DNA from: Candidatus Apopatosoma intestinale
Lineage (GTDB): Bacteria; Bacillota; Clostridia; Oscillospirales; CAG-272
Reading direction: 5' to 3'
NCBI GenBank assembly: GCA_003524145.1
Contig: DODZ01000027.1
Location: 1-23,327 of the forward strand
DNA length: 23,327 nucleotides
Position numbers and translations under genes: made by a program. Below, piece by piece: positions 1 through 8,228 of the stretch. Positions within the stretch are counted from its first letter, which is position 1; every line of letters begins with the position of its first letter. The notes under the pieces were generated by a model. The model did no database searches. It was not told the origin of the DNA and saw only the letters and a program-made list of their open reading frames with translations.

Positions 1-112
1 CGGCTTTGCCGGTGGTTATGACTATATTCACTTTTTATATGCTTTTTTTCGTTTTTAGTCTCACATCAATTGTAACACTGCATTTCATTTTGCCGAAAAT
101 ATCCGTATGCTC

Positions 113-141
113 TTGAATAATTTACCGACATATGTTATAAT
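113..141 (+). promoter_or_regulatory. Sigma-A promoter of deoC-deoD, extended -10
   Basis: A -35 box TTGAAT (113-118) and a perfect -10 box TATAAT (136-141) are separated by 17 nt. A TGn motif (133-135) directly precedes the -10, giving an extended -10 promoter. Transcription would start near 148, leaving a leader of about 70 nt before deoC. The boxes are seen directly; activity is inferred. Confidence 0.8.
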
Positions 142-156
142 CATTACATCAGGACA

Positions 157-170
157 CGGCATAAGTGCCG
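157..170. promoter_or_regulatory. Inverted repeat in the deoC leader, possible operator
   Basis: CGGCA (157-161) and TGCCG (166-170) form a perfect 5-bp inverted repeat around TAAG. It begins about 10 nt after the predicted transcription start, where a repressor could block initiation or early elongation. Deo operons in other bacteria are often controlled by DeoR-type repressors, but no regulator gene is in the window and I do not recognise the motif. It could also be a simple leader hairpin. Confidence 0.35.
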
Positions 171-217
171 AAAAACCCGCGCAAAGAGCAAAAAACAAAT
201 ACAAATGAGGTGTAAGC

Positions 218-889
218 ATGGAACTTGAAAAAATTTTATCCGCGGTAGACCACACGTTACTTGCACAGGGTGCGACATGGGAGGAAATAAAAGCAATATG
301 CGATGACGGCATTAAATATCATACGGCTTCCGTATGTATTCCCGCATCATATGTTGCGCGTGCAAAGGAATATGTCGGCGATAAGGTTGCCGTATGCACG
401 GTTATCGGCTTTCCCAACGGTTATTCCACAACGGCAACGAAATGCTTTGAAACAGAGGACGCAATAAAAAACGGCGCGGACGAGATTGATATGGTTATCA
501 ATATCGGCTGGCTCAAGGATAAGAGATATGACGACCTGCTCGCCGAGATAAAAGCCGTAAAGGCTGCCTGCTCGGGTCATATACTCAAAGTTATCATCGA
601 AACCTGCCTGCTCACCGATGAAGAAAAGATAAAGATGTGTGAGATAGTAAGCAAATCGGGTGCGGATTTCATCAAAACCTCCACAGGTTTTTCCACAGGC
701 GGCGCAACCTTTGACGATATCGCGCTTTTTGCCGCTCATGTTGAGAGCCATGTCAGAATAAAGGCGGCAGGCGGCATTTCATCGCTTGAGGATGCCGAAA
801 AATTCCTCGCTCTCGGCGCATCGCGTCTCGGCACGAGCAGAATAGTAAAAATAGTAAAGAAAATGCCGACGGAATCTGTCGGATATTAA
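218..889 (+). CDS. deoC: Deoxyribose-phosphate aldolase
   Basis: Cytosolic class I aldolase that splits 2-deoxy-D-ribose 5-phosphate into glyceraldehyde 3-phosphate and acetaldehyde, the last step of deoxynucleoside catabolism. The 223 residues match the short bacterial DeoC form and a TIM-barrel fold. Visible active-site segments are DEIDMVINIG with Asp91, FIKTSTGF with the Schiff-base lysine Lys153, and VRIKAAGGI with the second lysine Lys182. The chosen ATG follows a GAGGTG ribosome binding site (206-211). It is first in a two-gene unit with deoD, 12 nt downstream, under the extended -10 promoter at 113-141. All key residues are present and nothing looks broken. Confidence 0.97.
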   Translation: MELEKILSAVDHTLLAQGATWEEIKAICDDGIKYHTASVCIPASYVARAKEYVGDKVAVCTVIGFPNGYSTTATKCFETEDAIKNGADEIDMVINIGWLKDKRYDDLLAEIKAVKAACSGHILKVIIETCLLTDEEKIKMCEIVSKSGADFIKTSTGFSTGGATFDDIALFAAHVESHVRIKAAGGISSLEDAEKFLALGASRLGTSRIVKIVKKMPTESVGY

Positions 890-901
890 AAGGAGGACAA
901 T

Positions 902-1657
902 ATGGCAAATTACCCTACCCCGCATATAAATGCGACACCCGAGGATTTCGCTCCCACCGTTCTCATGCCGGGCGACCCGCTTCGCTCGAAATTCATTGCG
1001 GAGAATTTTCTTGAGGCTCCGCGGCTCGTAAACAATGTCCGCGGTATACAGGGCTATACCGGAAAATACAAGGGCACTCCCGTTTCCGTCATGGCGAGCG
1101 GCATGGGTATCCCGTCTATCGGCATATATTCCTATGAGCTCTTCAACTTTTTCGGAGTTGAAAATATCATTCGCGTCGGCTCCGCCGGCGGCTACTCCGA
1201 AAAGGTGCATATCCGCGATATAGTTATCGGTCAGGGTTCCTGCACTGATTCAAACTACGCCGCGCAGTTTCATCTTCCCGGAACCTTTGCTCCGATATGC
1301 GATTTTGCTCTGCTTTCCGCCTGCGTGGAATCCGCAAAAGCGCTGGGCATAAGCAATTATCATGTCGGCAATGTGCTCTCCTCCGATTGCTTCTACGGCG
1401 ACGGTGCGGGACTTCCCGACTGGATGCAGGTAAAGAATGCATGGGCTAAAATGGGCGTGCTCGCAGTGGAAATGGAAAGTGCCGCACTCTATATGAACGC
1501 GGCAAGAGCGGGCAAGCGTGCGCTCGGTATTTTCACCGTGTCCGACCACCTCGTGACCGGCGAGGCAACCAGCGCACTTGAACGCCAGACCTCTTTTACG
1601 GCAATGATGGAGCTTGCGCTCGAAACAGCCGTTTCCATGGCTAAGGCAAAACTCTGA
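902..1657 (+). CDS. deoD: DeoD-type purine nucleoside phosphorylase
   Basis: Phosphorolysis of purine (deoxy)ribonucleosides to the free base and (deoxy)ribose 1-phosphate. At 251 residues it is slightly longer than the ~235-residue hexameric DeoD enzymes. Family marks are the N-terminal PHINA and MPGDPLR segments (substrate and phosphate binding), GMGIPS near 67-72, VEMES at 189-193 (ribose contact) and SDH at 214-216, whose Asp215 fits the catalytic acid of hexameric PNPs. A perfect AGGAGG (891-896) lies 5 nt before the ATG. It shares the deoC transcript. Phosphopentomutase, which would link its sugar product to DeoC, is not in the window. Confidence 0.96.
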   Translation: MANYPTPHINATPEDFAPTVLMPGDPLRSKFIAENFLEAPRLVNNVRGIQGYTGKYKGTPVSVMASGMGIPSIGIYSYELFNFFGVENIIRVGSAGGYSEKVHIRDIVIGQGSCTDSNYAAQFHLPGTFAPICDFALLSACVESAKALGISNYHVGNVLSSDCFYGDGAGLPDWMQVKNAWAKMGVLAVEMESAALYMNAARAGKRALGIFTVSDHLVTGEATSALERQTSFTAMMELALETAVSMAKAKL

Positions 1658-1669
1658 TGCCTCTATAGT

Positions 1670-1694
1670 GCGGTTTGCATTATAGCAATGCCGC
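1670..1694 (+). other. Imperfect hairpin after deoD
   Basis: GCGG (1670-1673) pairs with CCGC (1691-1694), and TTGC pairs with GCAA inside it across a small internal loop. There is no U-run afterwards, so it is not a convincing intrinsic terminator. It could protect the deoCD mRNA end or act as a weak attenuator before the next promoter. Confidence 0.35.
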
Positions 1695-1763
1695 AAAAAT
1701 GTTAAATTTGCACAATCGTATAAAACTACAGATAAAATTTATATGTAATATGCCAAAAAAGCA

Positions 1764-1792
1764 TTGACAAACAAAAGCGTATCATATATAAT
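1764..1792 (+). promoter_or_regulatory. Perfect-consensus promoter of the nucleoside transporter operon
   Basis: TTGACA (1764-1769) and TATAAT (1787-1792) are separated by exactly 17 nt. Transcription would start near 1799, leaving a leader of about 65 nt. Such a strong promoter makes the transporter genes a unit independent of deoCD. I saw no operator palindrome over the boxes and no purine riboswitch in the leader; only a 4-bp hairpin (TGGG/CCCA) lies near 1830-1843. Confidence 0.88.
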
Positions 1793-1865
1793 AGTTGTAG
1801 TATTAAAGTTTTACACTTTAAACAAAAATATGGGTCTATCCCAAAAAAACAACAGGAGAAATACG

Positions 1866-2960
1866 ATGAAAAAGATTATTTCTGTTTTCCTTTGCATTGC
1901 AATGCTCGCTACCTGCTGTGTTGCTTTTGCATCTTGCGGCAAAAAGACATTTGAAATCGCAGTGGTTACGGATGTAGGTCAGCTTATGGACGGCGGCTTC
2001 AACCAGGGCACATATGAGGGTGCCAAGGCTTATGCCGAGAAAAACGGTCTCACCTACAAGTATTATCAGCCCGACAACGGCTCCGACGCCAGCGACAACG
2101 ACCGTATAGCCGCTATGAGACAGGCTATCAACAATGGTGCCAAGATTATCGTTACCCCCGGCTTCCTTCAGGAAAAAGCCATAAAGACTGTTGCCACGGA
2201 AAATCCCGATGTCAAGTTTGTATTTGTTGACGGCTGGGCACTCGGTCTTGACAATGTTACCGCTATCACCTACAAAGAGCAGGAATGCGGCTACATGGCA
2301 GGCTATGCAGTGGTTAAAGAGGGCTATACAAAGCTCGGCTACACGGGCGGCGGCGGCGGTGCAAATCCCGCGTGCAACCGTTTCGGCTACGGATTCGTTC
2401 AGGGCGCCGAAGCAGCTGCAAAGGAGCTCGGCAAAAATATCACAATCAAGTACAGCTACAAGTACGGCGACGGCTTCTCGGCTTCTCCCGATCTTCAGAC
2501 ACAGATCGCAGGCTGGTATGCGGCAGGTACAGAAGTAGTATTCTCCTGCGGCGGCTCCATGCTTCAGTCGGTTAAATCCGCGGCTGCTGAATATCCGAAT
2601 GCAAAGATAGTCGGTGTTGATACAGACCAGTCCGCTCAGTCATCCCAGATTATAACATCCGCTATGAAGGAGCTTGCAGTATCCGTTCAGCAGGTTCTCG
2701 GTCAGTTCTATGCAGATAAGTGGAATACCGAGCTTGCAAACAAGGTTCAGGATCTCGGTGCTGCCGATAACGCTACAGGTCTGCCCACAGCAAAGGATTC
2801 ATGGAGATTCTCCAAGTTCACCGTTGCTGAGTATACAGAGCTCTTCAATAAAATCAAAGACGGTACAATAGTTCCCGTAAGCAAGGTTCCCGAAGCTGCA
2901 AACTATGCAGACTGGCTCTCCGAAGGTCTTACAAACACAACTATCGATTTTGAAAAATAA
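1866..2960 (+). CDS. BMP-family nucleoside-binding lipoprotein
   Basis: Extracellular substrate-binding lipoprotein (364 residues) of an ABC importer, similar in family and setting to B. subtilis NupN (YufN). The N-terminus has a Lys-Lys start, a hydrophobic stretch and a FASC lipobox placing the lipidated cysteine at residue 24. The mature part starts with IAVVTDVGQL and continues as a Bmp/PnrA-type periplasmic-binding fold, including the Gly-rich GGGGA segment near residue 160 followed by FGYGFVQGAE. The start at 1866 has AGGAG (1854-1858) 7 nt upstream. An in-frame TTG at 1764 is ruled out because it is the -35 box. Purine or pyrimidine nucleosides are the likely ligands, given the flanking deoCD, pdp and udk; exact specificity is inferred. 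Confidence 0.93.
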   Translation: MKKIISVFLCIAMLATCCVAFASCGKKTFEIAVVTDVGQLMDGGFNQGTYEGAKAYAEKNGLTYKYYQPDNGSDASDNDRIAAMRQAINNGAKIIVTPGFLQEKAIKTVATENPDVKFVFVDGWALGLDNVTAITYKEQECGYMAGYAVVKEGYTKLGYTGGGGGANPACNRFGYGFVQGAEAAAKELGKNITIKYSYKYGDGFSASPDLQTQIAGWYAAGTEVVFSCGGSMLQSVKSAAAEYPNAKIVGVDTDQSAQSSQIITSAMKELAVSVQQVLGQFYADKWNTELANKVQDLGAADNATGLPTAKDSWRFSKFTVAEYTELFNKIKDGTIVPVSKVPEAANYADWLSEGLTNTTIDFEK

Positions 2961-2978
2961 TAAATAGTTTTTCAGTTC

Positions 2979-3010
2979 GCCGTATGTGCGCCAATCGGCG
3001 CACATACGGC
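2979..3010 (+). other. Perfect 14-bp stem-loop between binding protein and ATPase genes
   Basis: A 14-nt arm (2979-2992) and its exact complement (2997-3010) enclose the tetraloop AATC. No U-run follows, so it is unlikely to be a simple terminator. In ABC import operons such hairpins often protect the binding-protein mRNA from 3' exonucleases, giving much more binding protein than membrane components. That role is inferred; the pairing is seen directly. Confidence 0.8.
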
Positions 3011-3111
3011 ATTCTGTTATAGCCGGCTCATTTCTTTCTGAAGGCGCATCCGCGCGGCTACATCTTCAAAAGGGAATGAAAACTATATTTATTGAAGGAA
3101 GGCACAGGCTT

Positions 3112-4704
3112 ATGAATGAAGAAAAGATAAATATACCGCAAAATGAAGCGGGCGAAGCTCCCTATATCATTGAAATGCGGAATATCACAAAGGTATTTCC
3201 GGGCATCGTCGCAAACGACGATATCACCTTGCAGCTGAAAAAAGGCGAGATTCATGCCCTGCTCGGCGAAAACGGAGCGGGAAAATCGACTCTTATGAGC
3301 GTTCTTTTCGGTTTTTACAAGCCGGAAAAGGGCGAAATACTGAAAAACGGCGAGGTTGTCGATATCAGCGACCCGAACGACGCGAATGCACTCGGCATCG
3401 GCATGGTACATCAGCATTTCAAGCTTGTGGAGGTATTTTCCGTGCTGGATAATATCATCCTCGGAGTGGAGCCGAATAAATTCGGCTTTCTTCGCAAAAA
3501 GCAGGCGAGAGAAAAGGTTTTGCGCCTCTCCGAGGCATATGGGCTGAATGTGGATCCGGACGCGCTTGTCGAGGATATCACCGTAGGCATGCAGCAGAGA
3601 ACGGAAATTCTCAAAATGCTCTATCGCGACAACGAAATACTCATTTTCGACGAGCCGACGGCTGTGCTGACACCGGCGGAGATTTCCGAGCTGATGGATA
3701 TCATGAAGAGAATGAAGGCGGAAGGCAAATCCATCCTCTTCATCTCGCATAAGCTCAATGAGATAATGGCTGTTGCCGACAGAGTGACCGTTCTGCGCAA
3801 AGGAAAATACATAGGCACGGTCAATGTCAGCGAAACGACAAAGGAAGAGCTGTCAAACATGATGGTCGGCAGAGATGTACGGTTTGTCGTGGAAAAGGAG
3901 CCGGCAAAGCCGAAGGATGTTGTTCTCGAGGTCAGAAATATGTGCATGCACGGCAAGCACAAAAAGAAGGACAGCGTGCACAATGTTTCCTTTGATGTGC
4001 GTGCGGGCGAGATAGTCTGTATCGCCGGCATCGACGGAAACGGACAGACGGAATTTGTCCATGGGCTGACGGGGCTTGAAAAGGTGGAGAGCGGCACGAT
4101 CACGCTCTGCGGAGTCGATATCACGCACAAAAGCGTGCGCTATCGCAATACGCACGGAATAAGTCACATTCCCGAGGACAGGCATAAGCACGGGCTTATT
4201 CTCGACTATTCGCTCGGAAACAATCTCGTGCTTCAGCGCTACTTTGAGCCGAGATTTCAGAAGCACGGATTTATAAAATTCGATGAGGTGGAGCGGTATT
4301 CCGATGAGCTTATCGACCGATATGATGTGCGCTCCGGTCAGGGCTCAAAAACCGCCGCACGTTCCATGTCCGGCGGAAATCAGCAGAAGGCGATAATCGC
4401 GCGCGAGCTTGACCGCGAGCATACCCTTCTCGTGGCTGTTCAGCCCACGCGCGGACTCGATGTCGGCGCCATAGAATCCATACACAAAAAGATGATCGAA
4501 TCGCGCGACAGCGGCTCGGCTGTTCTGCTTGTTTCGCTCGAGCTGGACGAGGTGATGAATGTTTCGGACAGGATTCTCGTCATGTATGAGGGCGAAATAG
4601 TCGGCGAATTCGATCCGAAGAAAATAACGGTTCAGGAGCTGGGGCTTTATATGTCGGGCGCAAAGAGACAGACTGCCGCAAAGGAGGAAAAGGGCGATGA
4701 ATAA
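3112..4704 (+). CDS. Nucleoside ABC importer ATPase with two ABC domains
   Basis: Cytoplasmic energy-coupling subunit (530 residues) of the BMP-type importer, equivalent to B. subtilis NupO (YufO), with two fused ABC domains. Domain 1 has Walker A GENGAGKST (52-60), Q-loop VHQHF near 99-103, signature region VGMQQR, Walker B ILIFDEPTA and a SHKLNE switch histidine. Domain 2 has a degenerate Walker A (GIDGNGQT, no Lys-Ser/Thr), an intact signature SGGNQQ and the altered Walker B QPTRGLD; this asymmetry is normal for sugar and nucleoside importers of this family, so one site probably hydrolyses ATP. I chose the ATG at 3112 because AGGAAGG (3096-3102) precedes it. An in-frame ATG at 3076 is possible but poorly spaced from its GGGA. 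The gene overlaps the next permease gene by 8 nt. Confidence 0.95.
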   Translation: MNEEKINIPQNEAGEAPYIIEMRNITKVFPGIVANDDITLQLKKGEIHALLGENGAGKSTLMSVLFGFYKPEKGEILKNGEVVDISDPNDANALGIGMVHQHFKLVEVFSVLDNIILGVEPNKFGFLRKKQAREKVLRLSEAYGLNVDPDALVEDITVGMQQRTEILKMLYRDNEILIFDEPTAVLTPAEISELMDIMKRMKAEGKSILFISHKLNEIMAVADRVTVLRKGKYIGTVNVSETTKEELSNMMVGRDVRFVVEKEPAKPKDVVLEVRNMCMHGKHKKKDSVHNVSFDVRAGEIVCIAGIDGNGQTEFVHGLTGLEKVESGTITLCGVDITHKSVRYRNTHGISHIPEDRHKHGLILDYSLGNNLVLQRYFEPRFQKHGFIKFDEVERYSDELIDRYDVRSGQGSKTAARSMSGGNQQKAIIARELDREHTLLVAVQPTRGLDVGAIESIHKKMIESRDSGSAVLLVSLELDEVMNVSDRILVMYEGEIVGEFDPKKITVQELGLYMSGAKRQTAAKEEKGDE

Positions 4705-5971
4705 AAATGATAAATTCAATAATTTCCTGAAAAAGGACGGCACAAAGTCTGTTGCCGCCTCGTTACTCTGTATACTTGGCGGCATGCTCGTCGGCTTTGT
4801 GGTACTGTTTATTCTGGCGCTGACATCGAGCGATATAGATATCTCCGAGGCTTTCTCCGGGCTGGCTATCATTCTCGGCGGACCCTTCGCCGCGGGAAGC
4901 GCAAAGGATGTGCTCTTCCAGTTCGGCGATATGCTGCTTGAGGCGGCACCGCTCCTCATGACGGGTCTTTCCGTCGCCGTGGCTTTCAAAACGGGACTTT
5001 TCAATATAGGTGCACCCGGGCAGTATCTCATGGGCGCCATGACCTCTCTTCTTGTCGCTCTCGCAATTCCGACCACGCCGGATACAGCCTTTTTCGTGTG
5101 GCTGCTGGCGCTTATCGCGGGTATGCTCGCGGGTATGCTCTGGGGAGCCATCCCGGGATTTTTCAAGGCGGTTTTCAATGTAAATGAGGTTATCGTCTGC
5201 ATAATGACAAACTGGATAGCCGCAAACGCGGTCAGCTGGGTATTTTATCTGACAGGCGACCGATTTATCAATATCGCGGAGACAAAGACAAAATTCATCC
5301 GCAAGACCATCACAAACGGCGTGGCAACTCCGAAATTCGGTCTGGATAAGCTTTTCCCGGGTTCACATGTCGATATCAGCCTTTTCATTGCGATACTTTT
5401 CGCTGTAGTAATATATATTATCCTGAATAAAACGACCTTCGGCTATGAGCTGAAAGCCTGCGGCTTCAATAAAAACGGCGCGAAATACGCCGGCATGAAC
5501 GAAAAGCGCAATATCGTGCTTTCCATGATGATAGCGGGCGGTCTTGCCGCCGGCGGCGCCGCACTCTGGTATCTGAACGGCGAAAACGATTTTCTCTGGA
5601 ATACATACAGCACTCTCCCGAGCGAGGGCTTCAACGGCATCCCCGTAGCTCTTCTCGCAAGCAACAATCCGATAGCCGTCATATTCAGCTCGGTATTCCT
5701 TCGGTATATCGGCAAGGGCGGCTTCAATCTCGCGGGATATACCGCCTTCAATGAATATGTATCCGACCTCATCGTTGCCGTGATAATATATTTTGCGGGC
5801 TTCTCCAAGTTCATCAAGGATTTCATCACGGAAAGACAGGCAAAAAAAGAAGAAAAAGCGCTGGCGGCGGAAGCGGCAGGTGCCGTGGCTGCGGAGATTG
5901 CCGAGCGGCATGAAGCCGAAGCGGTAAGCGCGAATGCTGCACAGACAAAAACAGAGGAGGATGATAAGTAA
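4697..5971 (+). CDS. Nucleoside ABC importer permease 1
   Basis: Integral membrane subunit (424 residues) of the BMP-type importer, in the BPD_transp_2 permease family and equivalent to NupP (YufP). There are about eight or more hydrophobic segments: one at about residues 18-42, several between 75 and 185 and more up to about 372. The family segment GLFNIGAPGQYLMGA and the coupling region ELKACGFNKNGAKYAGMN are both present. After the last membrane segment comes a ~50-residue charged, Ala/Glu-rich cytosolic tail, probably helical, which is a variable add-on. Its ATG lies inside the end of the ATPase gene, and the AAGGAGG encoding that gene's Lys-Glu-Glu tail is its ribosome binding site. Confidence 0.94.
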   Translation: MNKNDKFNNFLKKDGTKSVAASLLCILGGMLVGFVVLFILALTSSDIDISEAFSGLAIILGGPFAAGSAKDVLFQFGDMLLEAAPLLMTGLSVAVAFKTGLFNIGAPGQYLMGAMTSLLVALAIPTTPDTAFFVWLLALIAGMLAGMLWGAIPGFFKAVFNVNEVIVCIMTNWIAANAVSWVFYLTGDRFINIAETKTKFIRKTITNGVATPKFGLDKLFPGSHVDISLFIAILFAVVIYIILNKTTFGYELKACGFNKNGAKYAGMNEKRNIVLSMMIAGGLAAGGAALWYLNGENDFLWNTYSTLPSEGFNGIPVALLASNNPIAVIFSSVFLRYIGKGGFNLAGYTAFNEYVSDLIVAVIIYFAGFSKFIKDFITERQAKKEEKALAAEAAGAVAAEIAERHEAEAVSANAAQTKTEEDDK

Positions 5972-6921
5972 TGGTATTTTTGCTTCAGAAAACTCTGATT
6001 TATTCAATTCCGCTACTGATAGTTGCTCTTGCCGGCGTTTTTGCCGAGCGAAGCGGCATTATCAATATCGCGCTCGACGGTATCATGATATTCGGCTCGT
6101 TTATCGGAGCGATAACGGTTTATCTCTTTCAGAAGGCGGATCTCCTCGTCGGCACGCAGTGGCTTTTTATCATAGCTATGGCTGTGGCGGCACTGGCGGG
6201 CGCACTCTTCTCGCTTCTGCTCTCCTTCTCGGCTATCAAGCTGAAGGCTGATCAGACCATCGGCGGCACGGCACTCAATCTGCTTGCCCCCGCCATCACA
6301 CTCTTTATAGTGAAAATATTCTTCATGCAGGATAAGCTTGTTATGCCGAAGGATATCGGTTTTGTTATCTTAAATAATGACCTCGGAAATGTCGGCAGAG
6401 TATTTTTCGATAAAGCATATATCTCTACATATATTGCTACGATAGTATTTGTGATACTTTCCGTGCTTCTCTATACTACAAAGCTCGGGCTTCGTCTGCG
6501 TGCCTGCGGAGAGCATCCGCAGGCGGCGGATTCCGTCGGTATAAACGTAAAGAAGATGCGCTACCTCGGAACAACCGTTTCCGGCGCACTCGCGGGCATG
6601 GGCGGCTATATCTATATAGCGACTACGGCGGGCGGTACCTCCGAGGGCACTGTCGCGGGCATGGGCTTTCTCGCTCTCGCTATCATGATATTCGGAAACT
6701 GGAAGCCGCTGGGCATCGCTCTCGGCTCGCTTATGTTCGGTTTTCTCAAGTGCCTCGGTGTCGTTTCCTCGTCAATTCCGTTCTTTAAAAGCCTCGGACT
6801 TCCGATGTATTTCTATAACCTTATTCCTTATGTGGCGGTGCTTGTCGTGCTTGCTTTCACCTCGAAGAGTTCGCGCGCACCGAAGGCAGAGGGCATACCT
6901 TATGATAAGGGGATGAGATAA
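5971..6921 (+). CDS. Nucleoside ABC importer permease 2
   Basis: Second membrane subunit (316 residues), equivalent to NupQ (YufQ), pairing with the upstream permease to form the channel. It carries the family segment SGIINIALDGIM near residues 28-39 and the ATPase-coupling region LRLRACGEHPQAADSVGINV near 171-190, typical of BPD_transp_2 permeases. Hydrophobic segments span most of the length. The start overlaps the previous stop as TAATG, so translation is coupled; the ribosome binding site GAGGAGG lies in the codons for the upstream acidic tail. The usual order of binding protein, ATPase, large permease, small permease is intact. Confidence 0.94.
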   Translation: MVFLLQKTLIYSIPLLIVALAGVFAERSGIINIALDGIMIFGSFIGAITVYLFQKADLLVGTQWLFIIAMAVAALAGALFSLLLSFSAIKLKADQTIGGTALNLLAPAITLFIVKIFFMQDKLVMPKDIGFVILNNDLGNVGRVFFDKAYISTYIATIVFVILSVLLYTTKLGLRLRACGEHPQAADSVGINVKKMRYLGTTVSGALAGMGGYIYIATTAGGTSEGTVAGMGFLALAIMIFGNWKPLGIALGSLMFGFLKCLGVVSSSIPFFKSLGLPMYFYNLIPYVAVLVVLAFTSKSSRAPKAEGIPYDKGMR

Positions 6922-6923
6922 GC

Positions 6924-8213
6924 ATGAGAATGTATGATATCATTCATAAAAAGCGCTGCGGGCTGGCACTCGACGAGGCGGAGATACGCTTCTTTGTCGA
7001 GGGCTATACCCGCGGTGATATACCCGACTATCAGGCTTCGGCACTCTGCATGGCTATCTGTTGCCGCGGCATGACAAGCGAAGAGACGGCTGTGCTGACC
7101 GATGCGATAATGCGCTCGGGCGATGTTGTAGACCTCTCGATGTTCGGTGACCTCTCTGTAGACAAGCATTCGACCGGCGGGGTAGGAGATAAGACCTCGC
7201 TGATAGTCGCGCCTGTCGTCGCCTCGCTCGGAGGAAAGATGGCAAAAATGTCCGGCAGAGGACTCGGGCATACGGGCGGCACCGTCGACAAGCTCGAATC
7301 CATCGCGGGCTATCGTACCTCGATGACGAGAGAAGAATTTATCGAAACCGTTAAAAATGTCGGTGTCTGCGTAGTCGGGCAGAGCGGCGATCTCGCTCCT
7401 GCCGACAAAAAGCTGTATGCTCTGCGCGATGTAACCGCAACCGTGGATTGCGTACCGCTCATAGCTTCGTCCATCATGGGCAAGAAGCTCGCCGCAGGTG
7501 CAAAATCCATCGTGCTTGATGTCAAGGCGGGCAGCGGCGCTTTTATGAAGACGGTCGACGACGCGAGAAAGCTTGCCGACGAGATGATAAGAGTCGGGAC
7601 CATGTGCGGCAGAAATGTCCGTGCGCTCGTCACAAATATGGATATTCCGCTCGGGCATAATGTGGGCAATTCACTTGAAGTGGTTGAGGCGGTGCGCGTA
7701 CTTCGCGGCGAGCAAAAGGGCGATCTCTATGAAATATGCGTGGCACTCGCCTCAAATCTCGTCTCCATGTTTAAGAAAATTTCAGTGCAAGAGTCGCAAC
7801 TTATGGTTGCTAAATCAATAGAGAGCGGTGCGGCTTTTGCCAAGATGAAAGAATGGATAGCGGCGCAGGGCGGCGATGTTTCCATGATAGAAGATACATC
7901 GAAGCTCCCGCGGGCACCCTACAGCAGAGAGATAGCGTCGCCCTGTGACGGCTATATCTCTCATATGAATACCGAGGGCATCGGGCTTTGCGCTTCGCTC
8001 CTCGGCGCGGGCAGAGTGAATAAGGGTGATAGTATTGATTTCGGCGCGGGCATAGAGCTGGCAAAGAAAACCGGAGATTATGTCGGCAAGGGTGAAAAAA
8101 TCGCCACACTCCATGCTTCAAATGAGGCACTTTTTGCCGATGCAAAGGAAAAATTCCTTTCCTCGCTTGAATTTTCTGATAAAAAGACAGGCAAACCACA
8201 ACTTATTTTTTGA
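6924..8213 (+). CDS. pdp: Pyrimidine-nucleoside phosphorylase
   Basis: Phosphorolysis of uridine, thymidine and deoxyuridine to the base and (deoxy)ribose 1-phosphate. The 429 residues fit the Pdp/DeoA family of nucleoside phosphorylase II. The diagnostic segment DKHSTGGVGDK (80-90) binds phosphate, and KMSGRGLGHTGGT (108-120) follows as in all family members. An N-terminal alpha domain, a central Rossmann-like domain and a C-terminal domain typical of the family can be followed. In Firmicutes this enzyme usually accepts both uridine and thymidine; I call it pdp rather than deoA on that basis. It starts 2 nt after the permease stop with a GGGGATGAG ribosome binding site inside that gene. Placement directly after the importer suggests that imported pyrimidine nucleosides are its substrate. 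Confidence 0.96.
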   Translation: MRMYDIIHKKRCGLALDEAEIRFFVEGYTRGDIPDYQASALCMAICCRGMTSEETAVLTDAIMRSGDVVDLSMFGDLSVDKHSTGGVGDKTSLIVAPVVASLGGKMAKMSGRGLGHTGGTVDKLESIAGYRTSMTREEFIETVKNVGVCVVGQSGDLAPADKKLYALRDVTATVDCVPLIASSIMGKKLAAGAKSIVLDVKAGSGAFMKTVDDARKLADEMIRVGTMCGRNVRALVTNMDIPLGHNVGNSLEVVEAVRVLRGEQKGDLYEICVALASNLVSMFKKISVQESQLMVAKSIESGAAFAKMKEWIAAQGGDVSMIEDTSKLPRAPYSREIASPCDGYISHMNTEGIGLCASLLGAGRVNKGDSIDFGAGIELAKKTGDYVGKGEKIATLHASNEALFADAKEKFLSSLEFSDKKTGKPQLIF

Positions 8214-8228
8214 TAGCAGGGCGGAAAA

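Noticed and set aside
1764..1865. In-frame TTG extension of the binding lipoprotein
   Set aside because: The TTG is the first three bases of a perfect -35 box, and the ATG at 1866 has a good ribosome binding site followed by a proper lipoprotein signal peptide.
1799..1865. Purine riboswitch before the transporter operon
   Set aside because: The leader is only about 65 nt, AT-rich, and lacks the three-stem purine aptamer layout and its conserved loops.
2979..3010. Hairpin after the lipoprotein gene as an intrinsic terminator
   Set aside because: No T-run follows on the plus strand, and the rest of the importer operon has no other clear promoter.
2986..3111. Longer N-terminus for the importer ATPase starting near 2986
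   Set aside because: That start lies inside the perfect 14-bp hairpin and has no ribosome binding site; the added residues do not resemble the family.
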